DNA of 64,000 nucleotides from Spelaeicoccus albus (GCF_013409065.1 NZ_JACBZP010000001.1:2666001-2730000), one strand, 5' to 3'. Shown: positions 8,946 through 18,628, numbered from the stretch's first letter. Numbers and translations: made by a program. The notes: generated by a model not told the origin, from the letters alone.

Positions 8946-9656
8946 CTATTGGACGGCGTGGCGGCCGCCCCGTCGATGTTCGCTCAATCGTCCGTCGTGG
9001 ATGTCGAACACGCGGTCGGCACGCGCTACAAGCAGCGGATCATGGGTGGCAATAACCGCGGAGATGCCGTCGGCCCGTACGAGAGTACCGATCAAGTTCA
9101 TGATGGTCGATGCGCTCGCACTGTCGAGTTGGCCGGTCGGTTCGTCCGCGAACAGCACCCGCGGCCTGTTCACCAGGGCGCGAGCAATGCCGACGCGTTG
9201 TTGCTGACCGCCGGAGAGCTCGGCCGGGCGCTGTTCGGCATGCTCACTCAGGCCGACGCGAGCCAGCATCTCGGCGACGCGGACGGTGCGCTCGGACGGG
9301 TTCACGCGTAGTAGACGTAGCGGAACCTCGACGTTCTCCGTTGCGGAGAGCATCGGCAACAAGCCGAAAGACTGGAACACGTACCCGATCAACGAGCGTC
9401 GCATTTCCACAGCCATATTCTCGGCCATGTCCGTAATCTTCCGGTCACCGATCCACACTTCGCCGGCTGTCGGCGTGTCCAGCCCCGCGAGTAGGTTGAG
9501 TAGCGTCGTTTTGCCGGCGCCCGACGGTCCGCGGACGACGACAAGTTCGGCGGGGAACAAATCGAAGTCCACTGCATTGCATGCGTGAACGACGCCCCCG
9601 GCCGATGTGAAGACCCGACCGATGCCGCGTGCCCGTAGCGCCGCCGCACTGCTCAT
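8946..9656 (-). CDS. ABC transporter ATP-binding protein (LolD/MacB type)
   Basis: A 236-residue ATPase: Walker A GPSGAGKTT, Q-loop VFQSFGLLP, signature LSGGQQQR, Walker B VLFADEPTGQLD and H-loop ATHDP. This is the family that pairs with FtsX-type permeases. Its ATG 9656 overlaps the stop of the preceding ATPase gene (ATGA). It is the last gene of a four-gene operon with two permeases, so each permease may have its own ATPase or the ATPases may form a heterodimer. Confidence 0.95.
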   Translation of the reverse strand: MSSAAALRARGIGRVFTSAGGVVHACNAVDFDLFPAELVVVRGPSGAGKTTLLNLLAGLDTPTAGEVWIGDRKITDMAENMAVEMRRSLIGYVFQSFGLLPMLSATENVEVPLRLLRVNPSERTVRVAEMLARVGLSEHAEQRPAELSGGQQQRVGIARALVNRPRVLFADEPTGQLDSASASTIMNLIGTLVRADGISAVIATHDPLLVARADRVFDIHDGRLSEHRRGGRHAVQ

Positions 9657-10591
9657 TCGTTCTCCTCCGGATCGACCGGGCTATCGGTGACGCGGTGTTC
9701 GTGCGGCTCACCATCGAGTGACGTCGGGGCGCTCGGAAACACTCCGACGTGGTCGGCTTCGAGCGCCAATCTGACGCGTTCGCGCATATTCAGCGTCGTG
9801 ATGAATTCCTCGGGGAGCTGTAGCCGTCCGGCCTTGTCCAGCACGGCGAATTCCTCGGAGAACATTTCTTCGTTGCCGCCTTCGCCGCGTTCGGTGCGGC
9901 GAAGTACCTCGGTCGACGTCCGACCGTCACGGATCTGTACGGTCCGCCGGACGTGCTCAGAGACCGTCGGATCGTGGGTGACGATGAGCGTGGTGATGCC
10001 CGTGTGTTCGTTGACCTCGCGAATTGCGTTGAGCACGTCTGCGGACGTGTCCTCGTCAAGTTCGCCGGTAGGCTCGTCGGCAAGCAGGACGCGCGGCGAA
10101 TTGGCGATGGCGACGGCGACTGCGACGCGTTGCTGTTGACCGCCGGAGAGCTCGGCGGGACGCCGCGCGGCCAAATCGGAAGTACCGAGCAGGTCGAGTA
10201 GTTCGCGGGCCCGTGCTCGGCGATTTTTGGCGCCGCTGAGCGCCAGCGGCAGCGTGACGTTTTCCTCTGCGGTGAGAAAGGGGAGAAGATTCCGACTTGT
10301 TTGCTGCCAGACGAAGCCGACCGAGTGACGTTGGTACGCTACTCGCCGTCCGCGGCGTAGGTTGGTCAATTCGACGCCTGCGACCTGAGCGGTGCCGGCA
10401 GTTGGCGTGTCGATTCCGGAAAGGATGTTCAGCAGCGTCGACTTTCCAGACCCCGAAGCCCCGACGAGCGCCGTCATTTCGCCCCGTGCCATATGCAGGT
10501 TCAACCCCTGCAGCGCTTGAACCTCGATCCCTTTCGTCGCGTAAATTCGCACGAGGTCGTGACATTCGACGTCGGCTTGTGCCGTCTCCAC
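9653..10591 (-). CDS. ABC transporter ATP-binding protein with C-terminal AbrB-like domain
   Basis: A 312-residue protein. Residues about 5-225 are a LolD/MacB-type ATPase (Walker A GASGSGKST, VWQQTSRNLLPF, LSGGQQQR, LLADEPTGELDED, VTHDP). After an acidic linker, residues about 249-287 read AVLDKAGRLQLPEEF and RVRLALEADHVGVFP, the hydrophobic-strand and L-P-x-E pattern of SpoVT/AbrB swapped-hairpin domains. GTG 10591 is chosen because GGAAAGG lies 8 nt upstream; GTG 10600, overlapping the permease stop as GTGA, is the alternative. The tail is not needed for ATPase function and may have a regulatory or dimerisation role. Confidence 0.9.
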   Translation of the reverse strand: METAQADVECHDLVRIYATKGIEVQALQGLNLHMARGEMTALVGASGSGKSTLLNILSGIDTPTAGTAQVAGVELTNLRRGRRVAYQRHSVGFVWQQTSRNLLPFLTAEENVTLPLALSGAKNRRARARELLDLLGTSDLAARRPAELSGGQQQRVAVAVAIANSPRVLLADEPTGELDEDTSADVLNAIREVNEHTGITTLIVTHDPTVSEHVRRTVQIRDGRTSTEVLRRTERGEGGNEEMFSEEFAVLDKAGRLQLPEEFITTLNMRERVRLALEADHVGVFPSAPTSLDGEPHEHRVTDSPVDPEENE

Positions 10592-10596
10592 ATCGA

Positions 10597-13362
10597 TCAC
10601 CTTTCCTCGTTGGCTCTCAGTACAGCCGCCGGCGAGACCCGGCTCGCGATGCGGATGGCCATGGTAACGCCGATAGTCACGATTCCGATGAATACGGCAA
10701 AGGAACCGCTCATGATCAGCGGGTCGACGCTCGGCGTGGGAACTGCCTGGCCGCCCGTAAACGGCCGGAAGTCGACGACGGCGGTCGTCAGTAGCGGAAG
10801 AAGCCAACCGAGAAGAGTTCCGGCGATCGCCGCCGTGACAATGACCGGCCCGATCTCCCACAGGACGAGTAGGCCGCTTTGCCGTCGGCTGACGCCGTAC
10901 GAACGGAGAATTGCGACAAGCCGGTCCCGAGCGGGCGCCGCGACGATGAGCATCATCGCAGTGGCTGCCGCCGCCAAGGCCGCCGACAGAACCAGGGAGA
11001 TCGCCAAACCGACCTGCAGCGCTCGAGTCGACGGTTGGCTGTTGATCGATGCTGCTTCGGACTCTCGGGTCGCATAGCTGGCGTCCGATCCGACGACGGC
11101 GCGAAGCTGCCGTGCCGCTACACGGTCCGAGACTCCGGGTCCGGTCGAGGCCAGCAGCGTAGTCGGAAAGAGGTTGTGCAGGCCCATGACTTTCGCATAC
11201 GCCGCGGAGTCCATCAGGATCCAGTTATCGCCCGCGGTGATGCCGAAAGCGTGGGGTTGCACCTGCACGTAGTCGAAGGCGACGCTGTGTTCGGGGCTGA
11301 GTGCGACATGCGTCTGTTTGGTGCTGACGCCGGTTCCGGCTATCACCGGTATCTGCCGGCCGGCCCCGACGGATGTCTGTCGGGGTTCACGGATACCGCC
11401 CGGCAAGGATTGTTGCACGTCGGCCAGATCGGCGAGATCGGCGACGAACAGTCGAACGTTACCGGTTTCAAGCGCGGAATTGTTGGGGGCCCAGATGGTC
11501 ACAAGACCCTGGTCCGACACCGCAGCGGCGACGTCCACGGCACGTATTTTTCGAATTGCGGCGAGCTTTTTCCGGCTGAAGACCGGTCCGTTGACTTGCA
11601 CGTCTGCCCCGACGCGCTGTTGGGCGGCGTCGGCGATGCCGTCCTGAACCGTTGAGAGCATAATGCCCGAGAACGCGGCGGTGCCGAATCCGACGATGAG
11701 GACGAGCGCCGGAATGAAACCCGCGTGACGTTCACGGACTGACCGCGCGGAGCCCAGGAAACCGATTAAGCCGCGGCCTCGCCCCAGCCCCCTCGTGACC
11801 ATCAGCATCGGGATGGGGAAGAGTCGAAGAGCGACGACGCACACGGAGAGCGCCAGAAGCAACGGGGTGACGGCGATGAGTGGGTCGATTCGCGCGGCCG
11901 CGCCACCCGCCGCGCCCTGCCGCGACACGAGATAGACAGAGGCGGCCGTCGCGACCAGTACGAGCATTTCGACGATCCATCTCAAGTGACTGGGCGAGCC
12001 GAGCTGCAGGTCGGATCGTTGCGGACGAGTCGGGTCGGCGCCCGCCGTCCAGGCAAAGAACATTCCCGGCAACACGCCGGCCAGGAGAGGAAGCAGCAGC
12101 GACATGACGGTCGTGTGTGCGGGGATCAGCAGGTACGCTCCTCCGACGGCGAGGATTGCTGCCGGAACGCCGAGTGCCAGCCCCTCGAGCGCTATCGGCA
12201 CTCGGCGTTGCAGGCTGCTGGCGCCGCGTGCGGCAATCAACGTCAGCGCATGCCGACGACGGTTGATGAAAATCCTTGACGCCAGAGCGAGGACGGCGAG
12301 GGCCACCCCGACCGGTGCCGAAGCGAGCAAAGCCAGCACTTTGTTCGTCGATGCGGCGCGGGCGGTGACGGCGTCGATTGTCTCGATGACGCCAGTTGAC
12401 AGTGATCGCCCCGTCGGTGACCGGTACTGGCTCACCGCCGGGTACTGAAAGGTCTGCGACGTGAATGAACGCAACTGTGCTGCGATCGTGTGTGCGTCGG
12501 AAATCTGCAGAGATCCGGTTTTCAGCGGGATTTGGGCGCGGAGTGTCAGCCCCGCCCCGTAGTCGGTGAACGCGCCCCATCCCGCGGGGTTGATGAATGC
12601 CGCCCCCTCGACGGTCTTCGGACCGTTCGCCGGCTCTCGAATGTTCGGATACAGTTTGCCGGAGTTTGCCGCCCAGAAGTCGGCTCCCGGATCGACGGCT
12701 CGGAATTCGCCGACGAGTCGCACGACTAGCTGACCGATGCCGGACACGGTGTTCGTGCGGGTCGTCCGCTGCCGGCCGATCTTCCACCCCATCTTTTTGG
12801 CTGTTGTCGTCGATAACATGACTTCGATGGGCGCGGGGCGAGAGTCGGTCAGTGCACCGTCATAGGATTTCGGCCGTCGTCCATGCACGATGTGTACTCT
12901 CGAGCGAATGTCCGGAACCGCGTTGAACCGAACCGACAGATCAGCATGCATCGCCGATGGGCTGATCTCGTAATCATTGGTGGAGGCGACATACGTGGGT
13001 GCGGCAAGCATCCGACGTAGCGGAAGGGGAGCGGAACGCTTGATGTGCGCCATCTGATCGGCGGTGGTGCCCCAGACGTCATCGGTTGCTGCGTTCCACC
13101 CGTACCGGTCGGGATTTGACGATTGCCCGGGTTGCATTGCCGTGCCGGTGGTGGTGACTTCGATATTGCGGAGGTTCGGCGAGACGTTGTCGACGTCGTG
13201 TCGCAATTCGGCCGAGAACATGTGGTCGACGGCTCGCGGCCATGCAGCCAACAAGGCCGAGACGACGAGAACGATGATGACGACGACCGCAGAGGCCCCT
13301 CGCGCCGATCCGGCTTGTCTCAGCAGGAGACCGGGTAGGCCGGTGCGCGATTTACGCGCCAT
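10597..13362 (-). CDS. FtsX-like ABC permease (large)
   Basis: A 921-residue membrane protein. One N-terminal helix (about 24-42) is followed by a large extracellular region to about residue 335, a middle group of helices (about 340-560), another extracellular region, and a C-terminal FtsX-type four-helix block (about 790-915), ending RANEER. This is the MacB/FtsX permease plan with two membrane blocks. The ATG 13362 lies 11 bp inside the end of the upstream permease gene. The cargo of such actinobacterial systems is usually unknown; lipoprotein, peptide or drug export are options. Confidence 0.88.
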   Translation of the reverse strand: MARKSRTGLPGLLLRQAGSARGASAVVVIIVLVVSALLAAWPRAVDHMFSAELRHDVDNVSPNLRNIEVTTTGTAMQPGQSSNPDRYGWNAATDDVWGTTADQMAHIKRSAPLPLRRMLAAPTYVASTNDYEISPSAMHADLSVRFNAVPDIRSRVHIVHGRRPKSYDGALTDSRPAPIEVMLSTTTAKKMGWKIGRQRTTRTNTVSGIGQLVVRLVGEFRAVDPGADFWAANSGKLYPNIREPANGPKTVEGAAFINPAGWGAFTDYGAGLTLRAQIPLKTGSLQISDAHTIAAQLRSFTSQTFQYPAVSQYRSPTGRSLSTGVIETIDAVTARAASTNKVLALLASAPVGVALAVLALASRIFINRRRHALTLIAARGASSLQRRVPIALEGLALGVPAAILAVGGAYLLIPAHTTVMSLLLPLLAGVLPGMFFAWTAGADPTRPQRSDLQLGSPSHLRWIVEMLVLVATAASVYLVSRQGAAGGAAARIDPLIAVTPLLLALSVCVVALRLFPIPMLMVTRGLGRGRGLIGFLGSARSVRERHAGFIPALVLIVGFGTAAFSGIMLSTVQDGIADAAQQRVGADVQVNGPVFSRKKLAAIRKIRAVDVAAAVSDQGLVTIWAPNNSALETGNVRLFVADLADLADVQQSLPGGIREPRQTSVGAGRQIPVIAGTGVSTKQTHVALSPEHSVAFDYVQVQPHAFGITAGDNWILMDSAAYAKVMGLHNLFPTTLLASTGPGVSDRVAARQLRAVVGSDASYATRESEAASINSQPSTRALQVGLAISLVLSAALAAAATAMMLIVAAPARDRLVAILRSYGVSRRQSGLLVLWEIGPVIVTAAIAGTLLGWLLPLLTTAVVDFRPFTGGQAVPTPSVDPLIMSGSFAVFIGIVTIGVTMAIRIASRVSPAAVLRANEER

Positions 13363-16300
13363 GCGGGCCCACCTCCCGGATATCCGTGTCGGTGTACTCG
13401 CGACGGGTGCGGATCCCGCTGATCAAACTGATCAGGCCGAGCAAAATCAGGAAGAAGATGATGGAGGCGAGCCACCACCACAGGTCCAGGTGCAGTGGGA
13501 CTGTCGACTCCGCCGGCAATCGTGGAATTGCTGATCGAGTCAATCCGGCCACGACGCCTATTGCGACGACGGCGCCGGCCACCATCCCGGCCGCCGTTGC
13601 CGCACTCGTCACGCCGAGAAGCTCAACCCGTCTGCTGACGATGAGTTGCCGCAGTGACACACCGACGGCGCGTAACGAGATCAGCTCGGTTCGGCGTCTT
13701 CCCCACAGGGAAAGCTCGAAAGCAATGATTGCCGTCGTGGTCAGTAGGAGGGACCCGATGGCACCGGCCCAAAAGCTCTCGTTGACGGGAGTCAGCAGCT
13801 CCTTCGATACTCCGGAATCCGGTGTGCTGACTGTGGCGGCAGGATCGACGCCCAGCACGCGCGATTCGGTTTGCTCCGGTCGGTCCGAAGCCGCCCAGAT
13901 TTCGTTCGGCTGAGGTAAACCGGCGCCCGCGCGCAACAGTGAATCTTCGTACGCCGCGAGGTCCGTCAGCACTGCCGGTTTCGTCGTCGTCCCGGGAACG
14001 ACGGGGACGGCGTCCACGATTGTGGCATCGATGGGTGCCGATGGATCTGCTAAATGCACGATGTCGCCGACGTGCTTGTCGATCAACGGGAGCGCGCTTT
14101 GACTGACTATGGCCGGCACGGGGAGGCGCGGGCCGGGAGGCATCAGGCGCACCGTACTGGTCTTCGTGCTGTCCACGACTTTGCCGGCGTATCCGAAGCC
14201 GCGGGCCCGGACGCGATAACCCGGAGTGGAAGCGTCCGGTTGCGGTTTCCAATCGACGGCGTGGATGTCGACGGCGGCCGCGTGTCCCGACCGGTCGACG
14301 CTGTGCAGATCGTCGACGGAGAATTTGTAGCTACCCGGCCCGAACGTGGCCCCGATCGAGCTGTCGAGTGCGACGATGCGCCAACTGCCGTCGGTGGCCG
14401 GCAGCCGAGCCGTGAGGGTCGTGTGGCGATTTTGTGGGCCGTGCCTGAGCGCCTTCGTCAGCGCGATGGGCTGTAGGTCCAGAACGGCCAGCGATCCGTG
14501 GCCGTTCGCTACGGTGATGCGCGTCTGCGATTGAAACGATCCGAAATGTTGCCATCCGAGATCTCTCCACCGCGGATTGTTCAAGTTCAACGACGCCGTG
14601 AGCGTGACACTCAGCGAGACTTTCCGAGCGCTCGACGGCAACGGAATGCCATGCAACGGAGCCGGCCCCGGGAGGGACAGTTTTTGCTGCAAGTCGCTCA
14701 TCGACACGCCGGCAGGATTCGGCATGACGGCCGTCACGGCGCGCCGGGGAATCGAGGTGAGGGTGACGGCGCTATTGTTCAGCTCGGTGTTTTCGATCAG
14801 AACAGGCACGGTGTCGGGAACTACTTGGCTGAGTTCGCGACTTTCCGTGGCTGCGTCGTGCGACGGCGTGATGCGCACGGCAGCGCCGTTTTCCAACAGA
14901 GCCGATGATCTTTGAGCCGGTTGCCAGGAGCCGGAATATGATGCCGCAAGCGTGAGCCCGCCGACGGCGAACACTGTCAGGACCACCGGGACCGCAAACG
15001 TGAGAATCCGGCGCGAGACCTGGGCGAGCGGCAGAGCGGGCAGCAGACTCGGCCGCCGAGCGGAGATACGGTGGCATAAGCGACTGACCGGTCCGAACGC
15101 AAGCAGTGCCAGTAGCGCGAGTGCCAGCAAAACCAATCCGGGAGTCGCGATGACCAGCGGGTCAGCGGCCGATGCCGCGCGATCAATCGACGAGCCGGTG
15201 ACGGCTCGGAACCGCGTGAGCGAAATGACTGCGGCGATGCACACCAGCAACACGCTGCCCGCCGCGACCGCCGATTCCACGCGGACGCCGACGCCCGTAT
15301 CACGGCGACGACGGCCCCCGCGGACACCGCTCGTAGCGACAATAGCCGTGGAGGCGACGAATACGCCGGCCGTGATGAACGGCAGGAGCGGCGACGTGCG
15401 CAATGTTCCGGTTGCCACCCAATCGGCGACGAGCCCGGCGCAACTTCCGACCACGCAACCAGCCGCGGCCACAGTTGCGGCCTCGAAGATCGTCAGGCCC
15501 GTCACCTGGCGCGCGGAAATGCCTCGAACGCGCAGCAGGGCGTACTCGTCCTGCCGCGCCGCGGCGAGCAGCTTGGCTACCTGGAATAAGGCCACCAGGC
15601 TCGTGATGGCAATGAGGACAAGAGGAACGGAGCCGATGGCTCGTGACGCCCTCAGCCCTGCCGAAATCGTTCGAAGCGTGGATTGCAGCTCTCCGTCGCT
15701 CAAGACGCCTCGCACGTTGAACGCCGAATTATTGCTGAGCGGCGGCACAAGATTTCCGAGCCCGTGCAAGAGCGGCTCAATCTGGTCCGGATTGAGCGAA
15801 GACAAATTTGGCCGAATTGTCCAATACACGGTCGGCGTCGAATCGAACGCAGCGAGCGCAGAGGCGCCGGTGATGGCCAGTCCCGCGCTCTGACTCGCCG
15901 AGCTGGAGGCGGTGTACCAGTACGTCGAGCTCGGGTGGGTTTTCCGATATGTGCCCACGACCTTCAGGTGCGTCGTTTGGCCCGTGACGCCCGCCGTCAT
16001 GAGGTCACCCGTGTGCACTTCGAGCGTCTGAGCGGTACCGGCATCGATAGTGATCGGTACCGGTTCGCCGGCTTCCGGTGCTCGAGCATTCGAGGCCCAG
16101 ACTCCGGAAGCGAGTGAAGCGTGTGATTGTATATGCGGCAGATTGCCGATCGCCAGCGTTCGGTCACGGTCGGCATCGACGTGCTTGTTCCCGATTTGCC
16201 TGAGTGGCTCTCCCTCGATCCGTACACTTCGCTGGACCGTATAACTGTTCGGCGGCAATTGCTCCGCCAGCAGCGAGTCCAGCACATGGTCCTGCTTGGT

Positions 16301-16513
16301 CCGATTGTCCGCCAGACGCGTGTGAATCTGCGTCACGCGCGAATTGGCGCGGCCGGAGTCAAGAATCGATCGGACGCCCTGTTGAGATTCCGCGTCCAGA
16401 TATCCGGCTATGCCGACGGAAAACGCCGCGATGACCGCCACCAGCAGGAAGGTCGCCGACAGCAGCCCTTTTTGAGCAGCGGAGTGTTTGACCGCGAGGC
16501 CGCTGATACGCAC
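13352..16513 (-). CDS. FtsX-like ABC permease (very large)
   Basis: A 1053-residue membrane protein, first gene of the four-gene ABC operon. A hydrophobic helix at about 18-37 precedes an extracellular region to about 290. Helices around 290-400 and 440-530 follow, then a second long extracellular region to about 890 and a C-terminal FtsX-type helix block. It resembles the neighbouring permease in plan but is longer and clearly diverged, as expected for a heteromeric pair. ATG 16513 follows a 333-bp intergenic region shared with the divergent leuA leader. Confidence 0.85.
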   Translation of the reverse strand: MRISGLAVKHSAAQKGLLSATFLLVAVIAAFSVGIAGYLDAESQQGVRSILDSGRANSRVTQIHTRLADNRTKQDHVLDSLLAEQLPPNSYTVQRSVRIEGEPLRQIGNKHVDADRDRTLAIGNLPHIQSHASLASGVWASNARAPEAGEPVPITIDAGTAQTLEVHTGDLMTAGVTGQTTHLKVVGTYRKTHPSSTYWYTASSSASQSAGLAITGASALAAFDSTPTVYWTIRPNLSSLNPDQIEPLLHGLGNLVPPLSNNSAFNVRGVLSDGELQSTLRTISAGLRASRAIGSVPLVLIAITSLVALFQVAKLLAAARQDEYALLRVRGISARQVTGLTIFEAATVAAAGCVVGSCAGLVADWVATGTLRTSPLLPFITAGVFVASTAIVATSGVRGGRRRRDTGVGVRVESAVAAGSVLLVCIAAVISLTRFRAVTGSSIDRAASAADPLVIATPGLVLLALALLALLAFGPVSRLCHRISARRPSLLPALPLAQVSRRILTFAVPVVLTVFAVGGLTLAASYSGSWQPAQRSSALLENGAAVRITPSHDAATESRELSQVVPDTVPVLIENTELNNSAVTLTSIPRRAVTAVMPNPAGVSMSDLQQKLSLPGPAPLHGIPLPSSARKVSLSVTLTASLNLNNPRWRDLGWQHFGSFQSQTRITVANGHGSLAVLDLQPIALTKALRHGPQNRHTTLTARLPATDGSWRIVALDSSIGATFGPGSYKFSVDDLHSVDRSGHAAAVDIHAVDWKPQPDASTPGYRVRARGFGYAGKVVDSTKTSTVRLMPPGPRLPVPAIVSQSALPLIDKHVGDIVHLADPSAPIDATIVDAVPVVPGTTTKPAVLTDLAAYEDSLLRAGAGLPQPNEIWAASDRPEQTESRVLGVDPAATVSTPDSGVSKELLTPVNESFWAGAIGSLLLTTTAIIAFELSLWGRRRTELISLRAVGVSLRQLIVSRRVELLGVTSAATAAGMVAGAVVAIGVVAGLTRSAIPRLPAESTVPLHLDLWWWLASIIFFLILLGLISLISGIRTRREYTDTDIREVGPHGA

Positions 16514-16727
16514 TGATAATGCCCTGGATCGCTCGGAAGTCTTGAGTCGTTGGTCGTTGAAGTGTTGTCAACCTAGCACCCGCGTACTGATGGTCGCGGC
16601 CTCTTTCGCGGAAACGGTCAGTGAGTGTCGCAATATTGTTACCTTGCCGGCCCACGACGGGCTGCGCACGCGCCGTCCGGCGTCGAAAGCTTGCGGCGTC
16701 GGGGCGCGAGCGAGTAGTTTTGATGAC

Positions 16728-16775
16728 GTGCACTCGCATCAGCTTCTCCTTCGCTGCCGCGCCGAGGTCCTCTAA
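16728..16775 (+). CDS. Putative leuA leader peptide
   Basis: A 15-codon frame from GTG 16728 to TAA 16775 encodes MHSHQLLLRCRAEVL. The three consecutive leucine codons are CTT CTC CTT; CTT is uncommon in this GC-rich genome. It ends 71 bp before the 2-isopropylmalate synthase start and the RNA after it can fold in alternative ways. Leucine-rich leader peptides before leuA are an established attenuation device; that this one works so is inferred from position and codon content. Its own ribosome site is weak. Confidence 0.65.
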   Translation: MHSHQLLLRCRAEVL

Positions 16776-16846
16776 GAGGCCGAATCCTCGTCGCGGAGTT
16801 CGTGCTGTCGGCCGCTCAGTCCAGCCAGCGACACCGATGAGGAATC
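16769..16846 (+). promoter_or_regulatory. Candidate leucine attenuator / ribosome-site switch of leuA
   Basis: CCTC (16769-16772) can pair with GAGG (16776-16779) around the leader stop codon. Alternatively GGCCGA (16778-16783) can pair with TCGGCC (16808-16813). The stretch TCCTCGTC (16785-16792) is complementary, with one G-U pair, to GATGAGGA (16836-16843), which contains the leuA ribosome site. Ribosome stalling on the Leu codons could thus decide whether the ribosome site is free. No U-run follows a stem, so translational rather than transcriptional control fits better. Confidence 0.5.
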
Positions 16847-18604
16847 ATGCACCACACCCAGCAGCCCACTCCGATGCCGGTACACAAATATCGGCCTTTC
16901 CATACGCGCATCGACGCCGATCTGCCCGACCGTACGTGGCCGACCAAGCGGATTGAAAAGGCGCCGCGCTGGCTCACCACCGACCTGCGTGACGGCAATC
17001 AAGCGCTGATCGACCCGATGACCCCCGAACGCAAGCGCCGCATGTACGACTTGCTCGTGTCGATGGGGTACAAGGAGATCGAAGTCGGATTTCCGGCCGC
17101 CAGCCAGGTCGATTTCGACTTCGTCCGGCATCTGGTGGACGAAGATCTGGTTCCGGACGACGTGCGGATTTCAGTGCTCACCCAGGCACGCGAAGACTTG
17201 ATCGAACGCACGGTGCAGTCCCTCGAAGGGATCAAGAACGCCACCGTCCACATGTATAACGCCGCCGCACCGGTATTCCGGAAAGTCGTTTTCGGATTCG
17301 ACGGTGACGGCCGAGCCGAATGCCGTAACATCGCGGTCCAAGGCACACAGGCCGTCATGAAGTATGCATCCGAGTATCTGCCCGATTCCAATTTCGGGTA
17401 CGAATATTCGCCCGAGATCTTCATGGATACCGAACCCGACTTCGCGCTCGAGATCGTGGGCGCCGTCCTCGATACGTGGGGCCCGGCGTCCGACCGGGAG
17501 ACAGTCGTCAATCTGCCGTGCACGGTCGAGCGGTCGACGCCGAACGTGTTCGCCGACCAGATCGAATACATGAGCCGGAATATGCCCTACCGGGACGACG
17601 TCGCCTTGTCGGTGCACACGCACAACGACAGGGGCACGGCTGTCGCTTCGGCCGAACTGGCGGTCATGGCCGGCGCCGACCGCGTCGAGGGCTGCCTGTT
17701 CGGCAACGGTGAACGCACCGGCAACGTCGACCTGGTCACCTTGGGGCTCAACCTCTACAGCCAAGGAGTCGACCCGCAGATCGACTTCTCCAACATCGAC
17801 GAAGTCGTGCGTACCGTCGAGTACTGCAACCAGATCGGCGTCCATGAACGTCACCCGTACGGCGGCGACCTCGTTTACACGTCGTTCTCGGGATCGCATC
17901 AGGACGCCATCAAGAAGGCCTTCGACGATCGCGAACGCCGCGCCGTGGCCGAGGGGATCTCGGTCGACCAGTACGAGTGGGATATGCCGTATCTGCCGCT
18001 CGACCCGAAAGACGTCGGACGCAGCTACGAAGCGGTCATCCGCGTGAATTCGCAGTCCGGCAAGGGCGGAGTGTCGTATCTGCTCAAGAGCGAATACCAG
18101 CTCGACCTGCCGCGTCGCCTGCAGGTGGAATTCTCACAAGTCGTTCAGCGCCGTACCGAGTCCGAAGGCGGTGAAGTGTCCGCGGCCACGCTGTGGCAGA
18201 TCTTCTCGGACGAATATCTGCCGTCGACGCACTCCGAGCAGCCGGCGTGGGGAACGTTTGCGCTGACCGGCGTGCGGACCGAGTCCGGTGCCGATGATGC
18301 TCCGCGCAATTCGGAGACTCTCACCGTGGACATGAGCGTGAACGGCGACGAGCACACCGTCACGGGCCGGGGGAACGGGCCCGTTGCGGCGTTCGTCAAC
18401 GTTCTGAGCGAGGATTTCGACGTCGACGTGCGGGTGCAGGACTACGTCGAACACGCGATGGGGGCCGGCGGCGACGCGCAGGCGGCCGCATATGTCGAGT
18501 GCGTGGTGGGCGATCGCGTGCTGTGGGGTGTCGGTCTCGACCCGAACATCACCACCGCCACGCTGAAGGCAGTGATCTCGGCGGTCAATCGCGCCACCCG
18601 CTGA
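16847..18604 (+). CDS. leuA: 2-isopropylmalate synthase
   Basis: The first committed enzyme of leucine biosynthesis, condensing acetyl-CoA with 2-oxoisovalerate in the cytoplasm. The 585-residue protein shows the catalytic start RWLTTDLRDGNQALIDPM, the metal-binding LSVHTHNDRGTAVASAEL (H-x-H) and the GNGERTGN motif. The C-terminal LeuA dimerisation/allosteric domain (about 450-580) includes GRGNGPVAAFVNVL, the region expected to sense leucine. The length fits the long actinobacterial form. ATG 16847 has GAGGA 4 nt upstream. A leader peptide and pairing RNA elements precede it. Confidence 0.97.
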   Translation: MHHTQQPTPMPVHKYRPFHTRIDADLPDRTWPTKRIEKAPRWLTTDLRDGNQALIDPMTPERKRRMYDLLVSMGYKEIEVGFPAASQVDFDFVRHLVDEDLVPDDVRISVLTQAREDLIERTVQSLEGIKNATVHMYNAAAPVFRKVVFGFDGDGRAECRNIAVQGTQAVMKYASEYLPDSNFGYEYSPEIFMDTEPDFALEIVGAVLDTWGPASDRETVVNLPCTVERSTPNVFADQIEYMSRNMPYRDDVALSVHTHNDRGTAVASAELAVMAGADRVEGCLFGNGERTGNVDLVTLGLNLYSQGVDPQIDFSNIDEVVRTVEYCNQIGVHERHPYGGDLVYTSFSGSHQDAIKKAFDDRERRAVAEGISVDQYEWDMPYLPLDPKDVGRSYEAVIRVNSQSGKGGVSYLLKSEYQLDLPRRLQVEFSQVVQRRTESEGGEVSAATLWQIFSDEYLPSTHSEQPAWGTFALTGVRTESGADDAPRNSETLTVDMSVNGDEHTVTGRGNGPVAAFVNVLSEDFDVDVRVQDYVEHAMGAGGDAQAAAYVECVVGDRVLWGVGLDPNITTATLKAVISAVNRATR

Positions 18605-18628
18605 TCGGTCCGCCGCTTGTCGTGGCTC

